From: CAIYWZ01 sp964497925
Lineage (GTDB): Bacteria; Pseudomonadota; Alphaproteobacteria; CAIYWZ01
Assembly: GCA_964497925.1 (NCBI GenBank)
Contig: CAZCFE010000001.1
Span: 62,001 to 126,000 of the forward strand
Direction: 5' to 3'
Length of the DNA stretch: 64,000 nucleotides
Shown here: in pieces, positions 54,233 to 63,115 of the stretch
How positions within the stretch are numbered: the stretch's first letter is position 1
How the letters are laid out: every line of letters starts with the position of its first letter
Translations under genes and position numbers: made by a program
The notes under the pieces: generated by a model
Seen by the model: the letters and a program-made list of their open reading frames with translations, nothing else
Database searches by the model: none
Told to the model about the DNA's origin: nothing

Positions 54233-55469
54233 TTTCTTGAATTTTTCCTTCTTTTAAAAATAAAGAAATAATAAAAGCAATCGCAACGCAAATAGAAACA
54301 GATGATAAAGCAATTCGATAGTCGTTTGTTTCAAAAATTCTTACGCCATCAAGCATTTCGCCTTTCCAGAACTTATCTAAAATTGCCCCGATAAGAGGCT
54401 GAAAAATAACACCGCTGAGCATTGTGACCATATTTGTGATGCCAATGGTTATACCGCTGAATTGAACGGGCATGTGTGAGCATGTGAATGAAAATGATAA
54501 AAATTGACCGCCAATCATAACTCCAACAGCAAATAATAAAACCCCCATGATACTTAAAGGAAGATTTGGAACAAGCAGAAGAATTGTAAAGGGAATTCCA
54601 ACTCCAATAGTTGCGATTGTAAGTCCTTTGGTAATGGTGATGAATTTTTCCACTGCAAACGCATAGGCCAGAGCGCCAATAGCAAGTCCAATATAGATCA
54701 GATTGACATATGCGGAGGCTTCAACAGATGAAATTTTGTATGCTTTGACTAAAAAGCTTGCCCCCCAAAGATCTGCAAATACAGAAAGAGGAGCGTATAG
54801 CATAAATCCATAAACGGATCCAAGCCAAACTTGAGGCGTTTTGATTAAATGTTTTAATCCTTCAAAGATGTAGGATTCTTCTTTAGTTTGTTTATTTGAA
54901 GCTCCATCTTTTGCAATAAACCAAATAAGTAGACCAATTAAGGCACCAAAACAAGAAACGATTAAAAGACTTGTTCGCCAGTTGTAATTGTTAGCAAGCA
55001 TTCGCAAAGGGGCGCCCCCAAAATTTGCCCCCATTGTTCCAAGGAAAATAGTAGCACCTGTAATCAAAGGTAATTTTTTAGCTGGAAACCACAATGTTCC
55101 AAGTTTCATGCTACCAAGAAAAGCGCAAGAGGATCCAACACCAATTAAAAGTCGTCCCATTTGAGCTGTGCTAAGATCGGTTGATGTTGCAAATAAAGCG
55201 GTTGCTCCAGCACAAAGAAGAACAGCAAACGTGAGAAGTTTTCGTGGTCCAAAATAATCAGCAAGAAGACCTAGTGGGATTTGAAGGGTGCAATATCCAT
55301 AATAATAAAATGCTGTTAACGATCCAAAAGCGCATGCCCCAATAGAAAAATCGCGCATGAGATCGTCGGCCATAACGCTGGGAGAAACACGCAAGATAAA
55401 TTGATAACAATAGAATAAGGCTGCTGGAAACCAAATTAACCAAGATTTGAATAATGTACTTTGTGTCAT
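54225..55469 (-). CDS. MFS transporter, tandem copy 1
   Basis: A 414-residue twelve-helix major facilitator, first gene of a tandem pair. The block LIWFPAALFYCYQFILRVSPSVMADDLMRDF is shared almost exactly with copy 2 (compare in two parts), as are the motif A GLLADYFGPRKLL and FSFTCSHMPVQFSG. AAGGA lies before the ATG. The central loop KDGASNKQTKEES differs from copy 2. Transport of a host-derived metabolite is an inference from the family and lifestyle, not from any visible residue. Confidence 0.9.
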   Translation of the reverse strand: MTQSTLFKSWLIWFPAALFYCYQFILRVSPSVMADDLMRDFSIGACAFGSLTAFYYYGYCTLQIPLGLLADYFGPRKLLTFAVLLCAGATALFATSTDLSTAQMGRLLIGVGSSCAFLGSMKLGTLWFPAKKLPLITGATIFLGTMGANFGGAPLRMLANNYNWRTSLLIVSCFGALIGLLIWFIAKDGASNKQTKEESYIFEGLKHLIKTPQVWLGSVYGFMLYAPLSVFADLWGASFLVKAYKISSVEASAYVNLIYIGLAIGALAYAFAVEKFITITKGLTIATIGVGIPFTILLLVPNLPLSIMGVLLFAVGVMIGGQFLSFSFTCSHMPVQFSGITIGITNMVTMLSGVIFQPLIGAILDKFWKGEMLDGVRIFETNDYRIALSSVSICVAIAFIISLFLKEGKIQENV

Positions 55470-55644
55470 GCTTTTTCCTTTGTGAAATTCATTTTATAAA
55501 TGCAATATACAGGATTTTAAAGCTCAGAGCAGCTTATTTTTTCAACATGATATGTATTTTTAGAAAATAAAATGATTTTTTATAAAAAATGTATTGCTTT
55601 TTATTAAAAAACTGCTGTATAAATTATTTTAGAGAAAAGATCGC

Positions 55645-55681
55645 AAGAATAATAAAAAGAAGAATCAGAAAGGAACTTTCT
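55645..55681 (-). terminator. Possible terminator of the sodium:solute symporter gene
   Basis: On the minus strand, stem AGAAAG (55681-55676), a 3-base loop and CTTTCT (55672-55667) are followed by a T-rich stretch (GATTCTTCTTTTTATT). It lies about 22 bases after the symporter stop. The rest of the 233-base gap to the MFS genes is AT-rich and featureless. Confidence 0.4.
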
Positions 55682-55702
55682 TATTTCTTTTGATAATATT
55701 AG

Positions 55703-57124
55703 TCATGCAGCTTGTTTCATTTGTTCTTGTTCAAAAGAGGGGGCATTTTTTTCTTTCTTATAGAACTTATGAAACACAAGACCATTGACACAGATTCCAA
55801 TAAGACCGCTGTCAAAGTCTTGTAAGGCCGAGGGGATGAGTTCAAAATGAGTCCCCAATAGCCATAAAATTACAGAACCAATCCCACTTAAGGTCCCTGC
55901 CCAGAATGTTCTTGAAGAAGCTTTGGCGCCCATTATGCCAGAAATTAAAGGAACAAGTATAGACGGTGTCCAAAATTTATATGAATAAAGTAAAATATCA
56001 ACTACACTGGTAACATAAAGTGCAAAAATAACAGCGATGGCTCCAACAAAAATCGTGGAATATCTTGAAATTTGAAGTTCTTGTTTGCCGGTAATTTCTG
56101 GATAAAGCGCTTTTACAACGTCGTGTGAGGCTGCAATTCCTGCAGAGTTCAAAAAAGAATCGGCAGAGGACATAACAACAGCCATCATTCCGGCAATGGC
56201 AAGCCCCTTAAATCCTTCGGGCATAACAGTTTTAATAACGCTTGGAAGAGCTAAATTTGGATCAAGGCTTTGATCAAGGGTTAGTGCAATTAAACCAATT
56301 CCACCGATGGTTAAAAAGAAGGGGATAGAGCAAAATCCACTCCAGTAAGTCCCTTTTGCTGTATGGGATAATGTTTTTCCAATAAGCAATCTTTGTACGT
56401 AAGGAGGAACAAGCGTTTCTCCGAAAAAAAAGCTTAAAAAAAGACTTAAAACAAGTAAAGGGGATAGCGTTCCAAACAGATCAAAGTGACTTGTTGGGAT
56501 GGTATCAATCACGGCTGAAACCCCTCCTACGTGAGAAAATCCAAAATAAAGCGTTAGAGGTAAAGCCATAATCAATACGCAAAAATGTAAAACGTCGGCA
56601 GCAACAACAGCTTTCATACCACCAAGAGTCGAATATAAAATAACGATAACAGAGCCCAGCAAAATTCCAGATGTGTGATTCCAATCAGCAAGAACATGTA
56701 AAACGTGACCAAAAGCTGCAACTTGTGCCCCTAAAATAGCAGAACAGACCAAGAAAGCAGAAATGCCCGTAAAGACCCTTGCTCCATGGCCATAAAGTTG
56801 ATTCATAATGTCGCCAATTGATATTGCATTTTGAAAATTTTTCATACGAGGCGCGAGTATTTTGGCCACTAAAATTTCTTTGACGCTGAATCCCCACATT
56901 GCAACAACATAAACAAGCCCTATTGAAAACACTTTTTCTGCAAGCCCCGTTGTAAAACCACCACCAATAAAAGAGGAAGAAAGTGTTGCAAAAATAAAGA
57001 AAGATCCGTAATTTCGCCCGCCTGTGGAAAAATCTTCAATTGTTTTAACACCTTTCCCCGCCCATAGGCCCAGCAAAAGAGTTAATATAAAATATCCACA
57101 CATCACCATCAGATCCAACGACAT
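55703..57124 (-). CDS. Sodium:solute symporter family protein
   Basis: A 473-residue transporter of the SSS family (PanF/PutP/SGLT fold) with about thirteen membrane helices. Diagnostic parts: YFILTLLLGLWAGKGVKTIEDFSTGGRNYG at the start (read in parts), LYSTLGGMKAVVAADVLHF in helix 5, GETLVPPYVQRLLIGKT, and GLAIAGMMAVVMSSADSFLNSAG, the sodium-site helix 8. Substrate is not predictable. ATG 57124 has AAGGGG seven bases upstream and is chosen over a frame to 57154. It is divergent from the secreted orphan protein gene. Confidence 0.88.
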   Translation of the reverse strand: MSLDLMVMCGYFILTLLLGLWAGKGVKTIEDFSTGGRNYGSFFIFATLSSSFIGGGFTTGLAEKVFSIGLVYVVAMWGFSVKEILVAKILAPRMKNFQNAISIGDIMNQLYGHGARVFTGISAFLVCSAILGAQVAAFGHVLHVLADWNHTSGILLGSVIVILYSTLGGMKAVVAADVLHFCVLIMALPLTLYFGFSHVGGVSAVIDTIPTSHFDLFGTLSPLLVLSLFLSFFFGETLVPPYVQRLLIGKTLSHTAKGTYWSGFCSIPFFLTIGGIGLIALTLDQSLDPNLALPSVIKTVMPEGFKGLAIAGMMAVVMSSADSFLNSAGIAASHDVVKALYPEITGKQELQISRYSTIFVGAIAVIFALYVTSVVDILLYSYKFWTPSILVPLISGIMGAKASSRTFWAGTLSGIGSVILWLLGTHFELIPSALQDFDSGLIGICVNGLVFHKFYKKEKNAPSFEQEQMKQAA

Positions 57125-57213
57125 TAGAAAACCCCTTATTGTTATTGAGCACAATTAACTGTATGACGAATAATTATTGTGTTCAAGTTCTATTTTTTAC
57201 CTTTTGTTAAGTT

Positions 57214-57242
57214 TTGGCAATTATGATGAGATGTAATATAAT
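57214..57242 (+). promoter_or_regulatory. Strong promoter of the secreted orphan gene
   Basis: TTGGCA (57214-57219) is followed after exactly 17 bases by TATAAT (57237-57242), eleven of twelve consensus matches. The start near 57249 would leave a leader of about 13 bases that contains the AGAGG ribosome-binding site. Confidence 0.65.
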
Positions 57243-57261
57243 AATATTTAAGAGGTTTGAT

Positions 57262-59538
57262 ATGTTGATGAAGAAAATATTGCCGTTATTGTTATTGTCT
57301 GGGCCTTTTATATTGCAGGGCAGCGATGCGTCTTCAAAAAATGCCAAGGTAACCTCCATTACAAAAGAAAAATTTACCAATATATTTGAAAATTCGGGTT
57401 CAGATCTTTATGATAAATTAATTGATTTATGGAAAACAAAGGCTCCCTTTAAAACAGAATTTGAAAAAGTTCGCACGAGATTAAGAAGATTTGGCACGTG
57501 TCATCAAAATGCAGATTATTCTGAAAATCCTTCAACAGGCAAAAACTGGACAGCGTGGAGATACGATAAAACATCTTGTCCAACAGAGAATTTAAAAGAG
57601 AGTGATTGGAAAATTCTAAAAATGGAAATCGGGAGCTCAATTTTGCCTGATCATTTCAGACGTTTGACAATGAGTTCATTTGAAAGGGCTGTGGGTATTG
57701 GAATGTCAGGCCTTGGAATCATAAATGATCCTTCACATCTTACCGCAGACCAAAAAAGGCGTCATATCGTTTGGGCAGCAATTGGAACTCCCGGCCCTGC
57801 ATCAGATATTGATACAGTTGCAAATTATCACCCATCAGAAGAAAAGATTTTGCCAAAAATTGTGATTGAGACAATGGCAAAATCACTTTTTGATACTTTT
57901 GGAATTGCAATGTATAATCAGGCAACAGGCGTCAATTTTGACACTGAAAGTTATATTGATGTAACGGCGGATTTGGATAAACAAAAATATATGCGAAGAA
58001 TTGCCAGCCCTGTTTATAAAAACCTTTCTTTTACTCTTGCGTTAGTTCAAATTGTTCGTCAGCTTGAGCACGGAATTTATATCCAAGTCGCAAAAAACTC
58101 AACTCCTACTGAAGAAAAAAAAGTTTTTGATTTGGAGATGCTTACAAAAGCTTGGAAAAATTCCTTGGCAAACAGATTGCTGACAGATGCAAAAGCTGCT
58201 GAGCATACAACGCGTGTTGATGGAACAGCAAAAGAAAAGATTAAGAAGTATCTTCCAATTATTAATCATTTAGCAAGAAAAGCAGGAAAATTGGAAGAAA
58301 CGGATGATTTAGCAGCGTCAAAAATTAAAGGAATTCTTGGAACTTATTTTCCAGAGGCTTATTATACAAGGGAAGCTTTAGCCCATGTTTGTTATAGCGA
58401 CGATAGATACAGTCAATTGCTTCTTTCAAAGGCAAGTGAATATTTAAAGAAGAGTGAAACAATAAAAGAAGAGGAAGTTGATGAGTTTAAAGCCTCTGCA
58501 ATTACGCCAGATTATTTTATTTATCTTGTAAGTGCTCTTGAAAATTTTGGATATTTTTTACACAAAATTAACGGAGATAAATCTGCTTATGAATCTTTAA
58601 AAGAATCTTCCAAATATCTTTTTAGAATTGCAAGGGCTTTGGCTGGGTATTGGGAGATAAATGTTGATTTGGAAATGGAAAGACCATCTCGCGTAGTTCA
58701 AAATCCAACAGTAAAAGATAATCGCAAAAAATATGTAGTGACATTATTCGAAATTGCTTCAAAATTAGAGCGATTGAAAAGAGGATTTTTACCATTTTCA
58801 TCAATAGATGATTTAAAAAGATCTCTCGTAAAAATAGAAAGCGTTTTTGAAGGAAGGCTTAGTAATCATGAAGGTTCAAAAAGAGACAGGGCAAATCTTT
58901 ATTCGACTCATCAAATAGCTTCAAAAATTTTCCAAGCTCATGTCGATATTTACCTTTCAAAAAAACAAAAGGAAGATAAATTAAAAGAGGTTATTGAAAA
59001 GTTGAATTTAGTGGTTGTTTGGAATGAAGAGCTCAAGATGTTTGATTTAGCTCCATCTTTGGTTGAATCAAGAACCGAAGCTGAAATTGAAGCCGAACAA
59101 GATAGAATTGATAATTTATCTGTTAAAGAAAAAAAGATAGCTGTTGCAGAAAAATTGAAAATTTCTTTCAAAAGAGCCGCCGCATTAGAGTTTGCGTCTT
59201 TGTTGAATTTGGTGATTGGTGTTGCCAATGATAGCGGATCTATGAAGAAGCAAAAAATAGTTGAAGAAGCTAAATTACAGCAAAGTACAGATATGCCCTA
59301 TTGGCGAGTAAATAAAAAAGATGCAAATATTTTTTCTTTCTCTAAACAAAGAGCTTTTACAGCATCTCCAATCCAGCTTCAAGAATTCCTTAAGGGTCTG
59401 AATTCATTCCTAATTTATACAGTAGCAAACTATCAAAAGAAAAATACGTTTACATTCCAATCGGTTGGATTAAATGCTGTGGCGGAAAAAGAGATTAAAA
59501 AGTCGACTGCAAAAAGCAGGGATATTGAGCAAAATTAA
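57262..59538 (+). CDS. Secreted protein of unknown function (758 aa)
   Basis: The N-terminus LMKKILPLLLLSGPFILQGSDA is a signal peptide, so the protein is exported. The mature part is helical and charged. Residues 171-184 read VWAAIGTPGPASDIDTV in context, reminiscent of the G-G/S...D-h-D motif of nucleotidyltransferases, with NFDTESYIDV about 45 residues later as a possible third acid; this is weak. Later segments (AYYTREALAHVCYSDDRY, SALENFGYFLHKINGD) are unrecognised. ATG 57262 is placed six bases after AGAGG; ATG 57268 is an alternative. The gene has its own promoter. I know no named family; a host-directed role is possible. Confidence 0.8.
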   Translation: MLMKKILPLLLLSGPFILQGSDASSKNAKVTSITKEKFTNIFENSGSDLYDKLIDLWKTKAPFKTEFEKVRTRLRRFGTCHQNADYSENPSTGKNWTAWRYDKTSCPTENLKESDWKILKMEIGSSILPDHFRRLTMSSFERAVGIGMSGLGIINDPSHLTADQKRRHIVWAAIGTPGPASDIDTVANYHPSEEKILPKIVIETMAKSLFDTFGIAMYNQATGVNFDTESYIDVTADLDKQKYMRRIASPVYKNLSFTLALVQIVRQLEHGIYIQVAKNSTPTEEKKVFDLEMLTKAWKNSLANRLLTDAKAAEHTTRVDGTAKEKIKKYLPIINHLARKAGKLEETDDLAASKIKGILGTYFPEAYYTREALAHVCYSDDRYSQLLLSKASEYLKKSETIKEEEVDEFKASAITPDYFIYLVSALENFGYFLHKINGDKSAYESLKESSKYLFRIARALAGYWEINVDLEMERPSRVVQNPTVKDNRKKYVVTLFEIASKLERLKRGFLPFSSIDDLKRSLVKIESVFEGRLSNHEGSKRDRANLYSTHQIASKIFQAHVDIYLSKKQKEDKLKEVIEKLNLVVVWNEELKMFDLAPSLVESRTEAEIEAEQDRIDNLSVKEKKIAVAEKLKISFKRAAALEFASLLNLVIGVANDSGSMKKQKIVEEAKLQQSTDMPYWRVNKKDANIFSFSKQRAFTASPIQLQEFLKGLNSFLIYTVANYQKKNTFTFQSVGLNAVAEKEIKKSTAKSRDIEQN

Positions 59539-59578
59539 AAAGAGTGTTGGAAAAATAGTTGGTAAAAAAAATAATAAA

Positions 59579-60478
59579 TCAAAGGCTGTCGTCGATTGAG
59601 GGTGATGAAGAATCAAAGATGGCATGCCTTTCATTGATAAGTAAATTTGAAATAATCTCCCCCCATTTCTTTTTGACTTGGGGTCTGAATCCTGGAATTT
59701 TTTCAAGGTCAGAGTAGGGCTTAAGTGTCCTTGTTACCAGATCTAAAATAAGCCTATCGGACATGATTTTTTGTCTTGGTATATCATCCTCTTGGGCGAT
59801 TTCTTCGCGCAATACAACCAGTTTTTCAAGGATCAAAAGTGCTTTTTTAGAGGTGGGTTTGCGTTTGATTTTTTTGAGCAAGGAAGGGCCATGAATTTCA
59901 TTTAAAATAACGCCCTCAAGTCCTACATGTGCATTCTTTAATTTTAAGGGATCTATGTCTTTCATTTTTTCATATAGCCTGCCCAAATACAAAACATCTA
60001 GCGCTGCATAAAAAAGCTGTTCTTGACGCAAAGGACGCAATAACCATTGTGAGAATTGCTCTTGCTTAGAAAGGGTTATATGAAGGACTGATTCTACTAA
60101 ATTTGCATATCCAATCTGGTATCCAAGACCGCAGAATCTTGCTGCAATTTGTGTGTCAAACGCAGGGGTTATTTCTTGTTTAAATAATTTGTTTAAAATT
60201 CCTAAGTCTTGGTCTGCTGAGTGAAAAATTTTTAAAATATCACAATCACATAACACTTGAGACAGTCGGAGTATCTCTTCTTTTAAGGATAAAACGTCAA
60301 ATAAGAAAATCTGATCTCCGGCACATATCTGGATAAGGGATAAAATAGGCCAGTAAGTATGCACCCTGTAAAATTCAGTATCAACACCAATCCATGATTG
60401 TTCTTTTGCTAAGGAAATAAGCTCCGGCAAAGCGCGGTTAAATTGATCTGAATCTTCAATATATTGATACACGTACAA
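59579..60478 (-). CDS. rnd: Ribonuclease D
   Basis: 3'-5' exoribonuclease for tRNA 3' maturation. DEDDy catalytic acids are present: GVDTEFYR (Exo I), FHSADQDLGIL (Exo II) and YAALDVLYLGRLYEKM (Exo III). A C-terminal HRDC-like domain follows (KKALLILEKLVVLREEIAQEDD, PRQKIMSDRLILDLV). At 299 residues it is shorter than E. coli RNase D (375), with one HRDC copy apparently reduced. The start is uncertain: TTG 60478 and GTG 60472 are both possible and neither has a strong ribosome-binding site. Confidence 0.9.
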   Translation of the reverse strand: MYVYQYIEDSDQFNRALPELISLAKEQSWIGVDTEFYRVHTYWPILSLIQICAGDQIFLFDVLSLKEEILRLSQVLCDCDILKIFHSADQDLGILNKLFKQEITPAFDTQIAARFCGLGYQIGYANLVESVLHITLSKQEQFSQWLLRPLRQEQLFYAALDVLYLGRLYEKMKDIDPLKLKNAHVGLEGVILNEIHGPSLLKKIKRKPTSKKALLILEKLVVLREEIAQEDDIPRQKIMSDRLILDLVTRTLKPYSDLEKIPGFRPQVKKKWGEIISNLLINERHAIFDSSSPSIDDSL

Positions 60479-60609
60479 GGTTTCTTTCTAGATTTAAGTA
60501 TTCATTAGTATTCTTATTATAATATGAACCATGGAACATTATATACGATATTATGGCAAGGAAACAAGTTCATGTTTGTTGATTTTTATTTTTTTAAGGT
60601 GTTGTCTAG

Positions 60610-62481
60610 ATGAAGCAATCAAATTCTATATTGCTTCGAGCATCAAACTATTTGAAACAAGGTATTTTTGGTCCGCCCATTCGTCTTTCTGATCATAAAA
60701 CAGAATTGCTTGGAAAATTCAAAGCTTTGAGTGTTTTGAGCAGTGATGCGTTAAGCAGCGTGGCTTATGCTTGTGAAGAAATTTTATTAATTCTGATTGG
60801 TATTGGAAGTATCATTTTTTTGCTAAATTTATGGATTAGTTGCGCGATTGTGGGGCTAATGTTGATTATTATTATTAGTTATAGCCAAACTATTAAAGCA
60901 TACCCTGATGGGGGAGGTGCTTATACAGTCTGCCGTGAAAATTTAGGGGAAAAGGTCAGTTTACTTGCCGCATCAAGCCTTCTTTTAGATTATGTTTTAA
61001 CGGTTGCGGTGAGTGTTTGCGCAGGAGTTATGGCTATAACCAGCATGATACCAAGTTTATCTGCATTTTCACTTATTATTGCGTGTAGTTCTGTTTTTAT
61101 AGTCATCATTTTGAATTTGCGAGGTGTTCGTGAGAGTGGGGCAATTTTTGCAATTCCCACATATGGATTTATTGTTTTGATAGTATGGATGATTATCTCA
61201 AGTTTTTTTGTTGAAAAACCTTTACCAAGCTCAACTTCTGGACTTATGTTGTCTTCAGAAATCAGCACATTTTTGTTATTGCGTGCGTTTAGTGGAGGAT
61301 GCACAGCTTTGACTGGGATTGAAGCGATCAGTAACGGGGTAAGAGTATTCACAGAGCCAAGGGCAAAAAATGCAGTCATAACATTGCTTATGATGGGGGT
61401 TATCTTAAGTTTTCTTTTTGTATCTATCAGTTTTTTGTGTTTGAAATATCAAGTCTTACCAAAGTCAGGAGAGACGGTTTTAAGTCAAATTGCCCGTATT
61501 ATCTTTGGGGATGGGGTCGAATATCATAGCGTTCAAATATTCACGGCCCTTATCTTGTTTCTTGCCGCAAATACGGCTTTTGCTGATTTCCCAAGACTTG
61601 TAAGCTTACTTTCCAGAGACGGATATTTGCCAAAACAGCTGATGAACACAGGAGACAGGCTTGCTTTTTCAAATGGCATTATCCTTTTAGGGGCGCTTGC
61701 TATAGTTTTGATTGTTTTATTTAATGCTGATACACATGCACTTATCCCTCTTTATGCAATTGGTGTGTTTTTAAGTTTCACATTGAGTCAGCATGGCATG
61801 CTTGTTCATTGGATGGGAAAACATCCTTTAAAAATGATGATTAATGGATTGGGTGCTGCGTGTTGTTTGCTGACGCTTTTGGTTATTTCTTATACTAAAT
61901 TTTTAGATGGAGCTTGGATGGTTTTTTGTATACTTCCTGTTTTTATGCTTCTTTTTTATAAAATAAAAAACCATTATGTAAAAATTGATAAAGAGCTTTG
62001 TGTGGAAAATGAAGATTTTTTTCTCTTTCAAAAGACCATCTCAAATAAAAATCATTTTAAAATTGTGATTCCAGTTAAAAAAATTAATAAGGGCACACTG
62101 AGCGCGATTAAGTTTGCACAAACTCTTTCTCATGATGTGACTTTGGTTAATATAGAGCATGATTTAATGAATTCTGATTTGTATAATGAGAGAAAAAAAA
62201 TTCAAAGTTTAGCTGAAAAACTAGATTTAAATCTAGAAGTCATTACAAGTCAGTATCGATCTATGATTGGGCCAATTTTAAATTATATCAATGATTTGGA
62301 ATCTAAGCTTGATTCTCAGGAGATTGTCATTATTCTTCCAGAGTTCGTGTGTGAAAAACCTTGGCATGCGTTTTTGCATAATCATACGGCTTTTTGGCTT
62401 AAAACATTTTTGATGCAAGAGCGAAAAAAGACAGGAACAACGCGTATTATTATAGATATTCCATATTATGTGGAAGGGTAG
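60610..62481 (+). CDS. kimA: KimA-like potassium/proton symporter (KUP-related APC family)
   Basis: A 623-residue inner-membrane transporter with about twelve helices and a C-terminal cytosolic domain of roughly 150 residues. It agrees closely, from memory, with B. subtilis KimA (YdaO): LSVLSSDALSSVAYACEEIL, KAYPDGGGAYTVCRENLGEK, FSGGCTALTGIEAISNGVRVF, FLAANTAFADFPRLVSLLSRD, GDRLAFSNGIILLG and LIPLYAIGVFLSFTLSQHGM all align. The tail keeps WHAFLHNHTAFWL. KimA imports K+ with high affinity and is shut by c-di-AMP in Firmicutes; alphaproteobacteria mostly lack that messenger, so regulation here is open. Confidence 0.88.
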   Translation: MKQSNSILLRASNYLKQGIFGPPIRLSDHKTELLGKFKALSVLSSDALSSVAYACEEILLILIGIGSIIFLLNLWISCAIVGLMLIIIISYSQTIKAYPDGGGAYTVCRENLGEKVSLLAASSLLLDYVLTVAVSVCAGVMAITSMIPSLSAFSLIIACSSVFIVIILNLRGVRESGAIFAIPTYGFIVLIVWMIISSFFVEKPLPSSTSGLMLSSEISTFLLLRAFSGGCTALTGIEAISNGVRVFTEPRAKNAVITLLMMGVILSFLFVSISFLCLKYQVLPKSGETVLSQIARIIFGDGVEYHSVQIFTALILFLAANTAFADFPRLVSLLSRDGYLPKQLMNTGDRLAFSNGIILLGALAIVLIVLFNADTHALIPLYAIGVFLSFTLSQHGMLVHWMGKHPLKMMINGLGAACCLLTLLVISYTKFLDGAWMVFCILPVFMLLFYKIKNHYVKIDKELCVENEDFFLFQKTISNKNHFKIVIPVKKINKGTLSAIKFAQTLSHDVTLVNIEHDLMNSDLYNERKKIQSLAEKLDLNLEVITSQYRSMIGPILNYINDLESKLDSQEIVIILPEFVCEKPWHAFLHNHTAFWLKTFLMQERKKTGTTRIIIDIPYYVEG

Positions 62482-62507
62482 GGGGATATCTGATATAACT
62501 AACCATT

Positions 62508-62906
62508 ATGTTGGATTTAAATTTTTTCATTGGAAGTTGGAGTTTTGAAAGGATCATCTCAAGTCCTGAAATTATTGTTATGGGCACTTGTGTCTTTGAC
62601 AAACAGGGGGGCATGATGGAAACGGGTAGTTACCATTTGTGTGGTTCAAATCAAGATTGTTATCAAAACTATTTTTATCGGATCGATCAAGAATATTTTT
62701 ATATTCTAAAGTCTAACAAAGAGATTCTTCATGTTTTTGATACAGCAGATTTTCCAAATTTTCATCACACACATCAATGTGGCATGGATTTTTATTCTTG
62801 TAATTTTAAAATCACATCAAAGGAATCATTTGAAACTTTTTATGTAGTTCATGGTCCAAAAAAGGATTACAGTCTGTCTACCAAGTATTTTAAATTTCCA
62901 ATGTAA
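62508..62906 (+). CDS. DUF6314-like small protein
   Basis: A 132-residue soluble protein, probably one domain of beta strands. The start FFIGSWSFERII, the middle HVFDTADFPNFHHTHQCGMDFYSC (read in two parts) and the end VVHGPKKDYSLSTKYFK follow the DUF6314 pattern, with conserved His-Cys-Asp-Y and GP-KDY residues. The function of the family is not known. It lies 26 bases after the kimA stop and before the SRP RNA; no strong ribosome-binding site is seen. Confidence 0.7.
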   Translation: MLDLNFFIGSWSFERIISSPEIIVMGTCVFDKQGGMMETGSYHLCGSNQDCYQNYFYRIDQEYFYILKSNKEILHVFDTADFPNFHHTHQCGMDFYSCNFKITSKESFETFYVVHGPKKDYSLSTKYFKFPM

Positions 62907-62955
62907 AATGAGCTATCGGGGTTATCTTTTGGTCGATAAATAATCTTCAGGGTAG

Positions 62956-62985
62956 TTGACTTCGTGCCTATTTTTCGAGTATAAC
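62956..62985 (+). promoter_or_regulatory. Promoter of the SRP RNA gene
   Basis: TTGACT (62956-62961) and TATAAC (62980-62985) are separated by 18 bases. The expected start, about 62992, coincides with the 5' end of the SRP RNA terminal helix. Confidence 0.65.
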
Positions 62986-62991
62986 AAAAAA

Positions 62992-63081
62992 GAAGGGGTT
63001 TTGTGGGCATTTGGCTCGTTAACCCGGTCAGATCAGAAATGAAGCAGCCGTTTCGAAATCAGTGGGTCATGATTTCCCTTC
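62992..63081 (+). ncRNA. ffs: Signal recognition particle 4.5S-type RNA
   Basis: The conserved SRP core reads GGTCAGATCAGAAATGAAGC from 63026, followed by AGCC. Outer ends pair: GAAGGG (62992-62997) with CCCTTC (63076-63081). Compared with the common GGTCAGGTCCGGAAGGAAGC the tetraloop is GAAA instead of GGAA, and its closing pair is A-U instead of C-G, so the helix is preserved by a compensatory change. The RNA binds Ffh and works with the FtsY encoded at the left end of the window. Position directly upstream of dnaX is typical of alphaproteobacteria. The exact ends are approximate. Confidence 0.88.
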
Positions 63082-63115
63082 GCATTCAATTATTTTTAGG
63101 TATCGTTTATTTAGG

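Noticed and set aside
52985..55469. Tandem MFS pair as an assembly duplication
   Set aside because: The copies differ at many positions throughout and have different loops and tails, so they are real paralogues.
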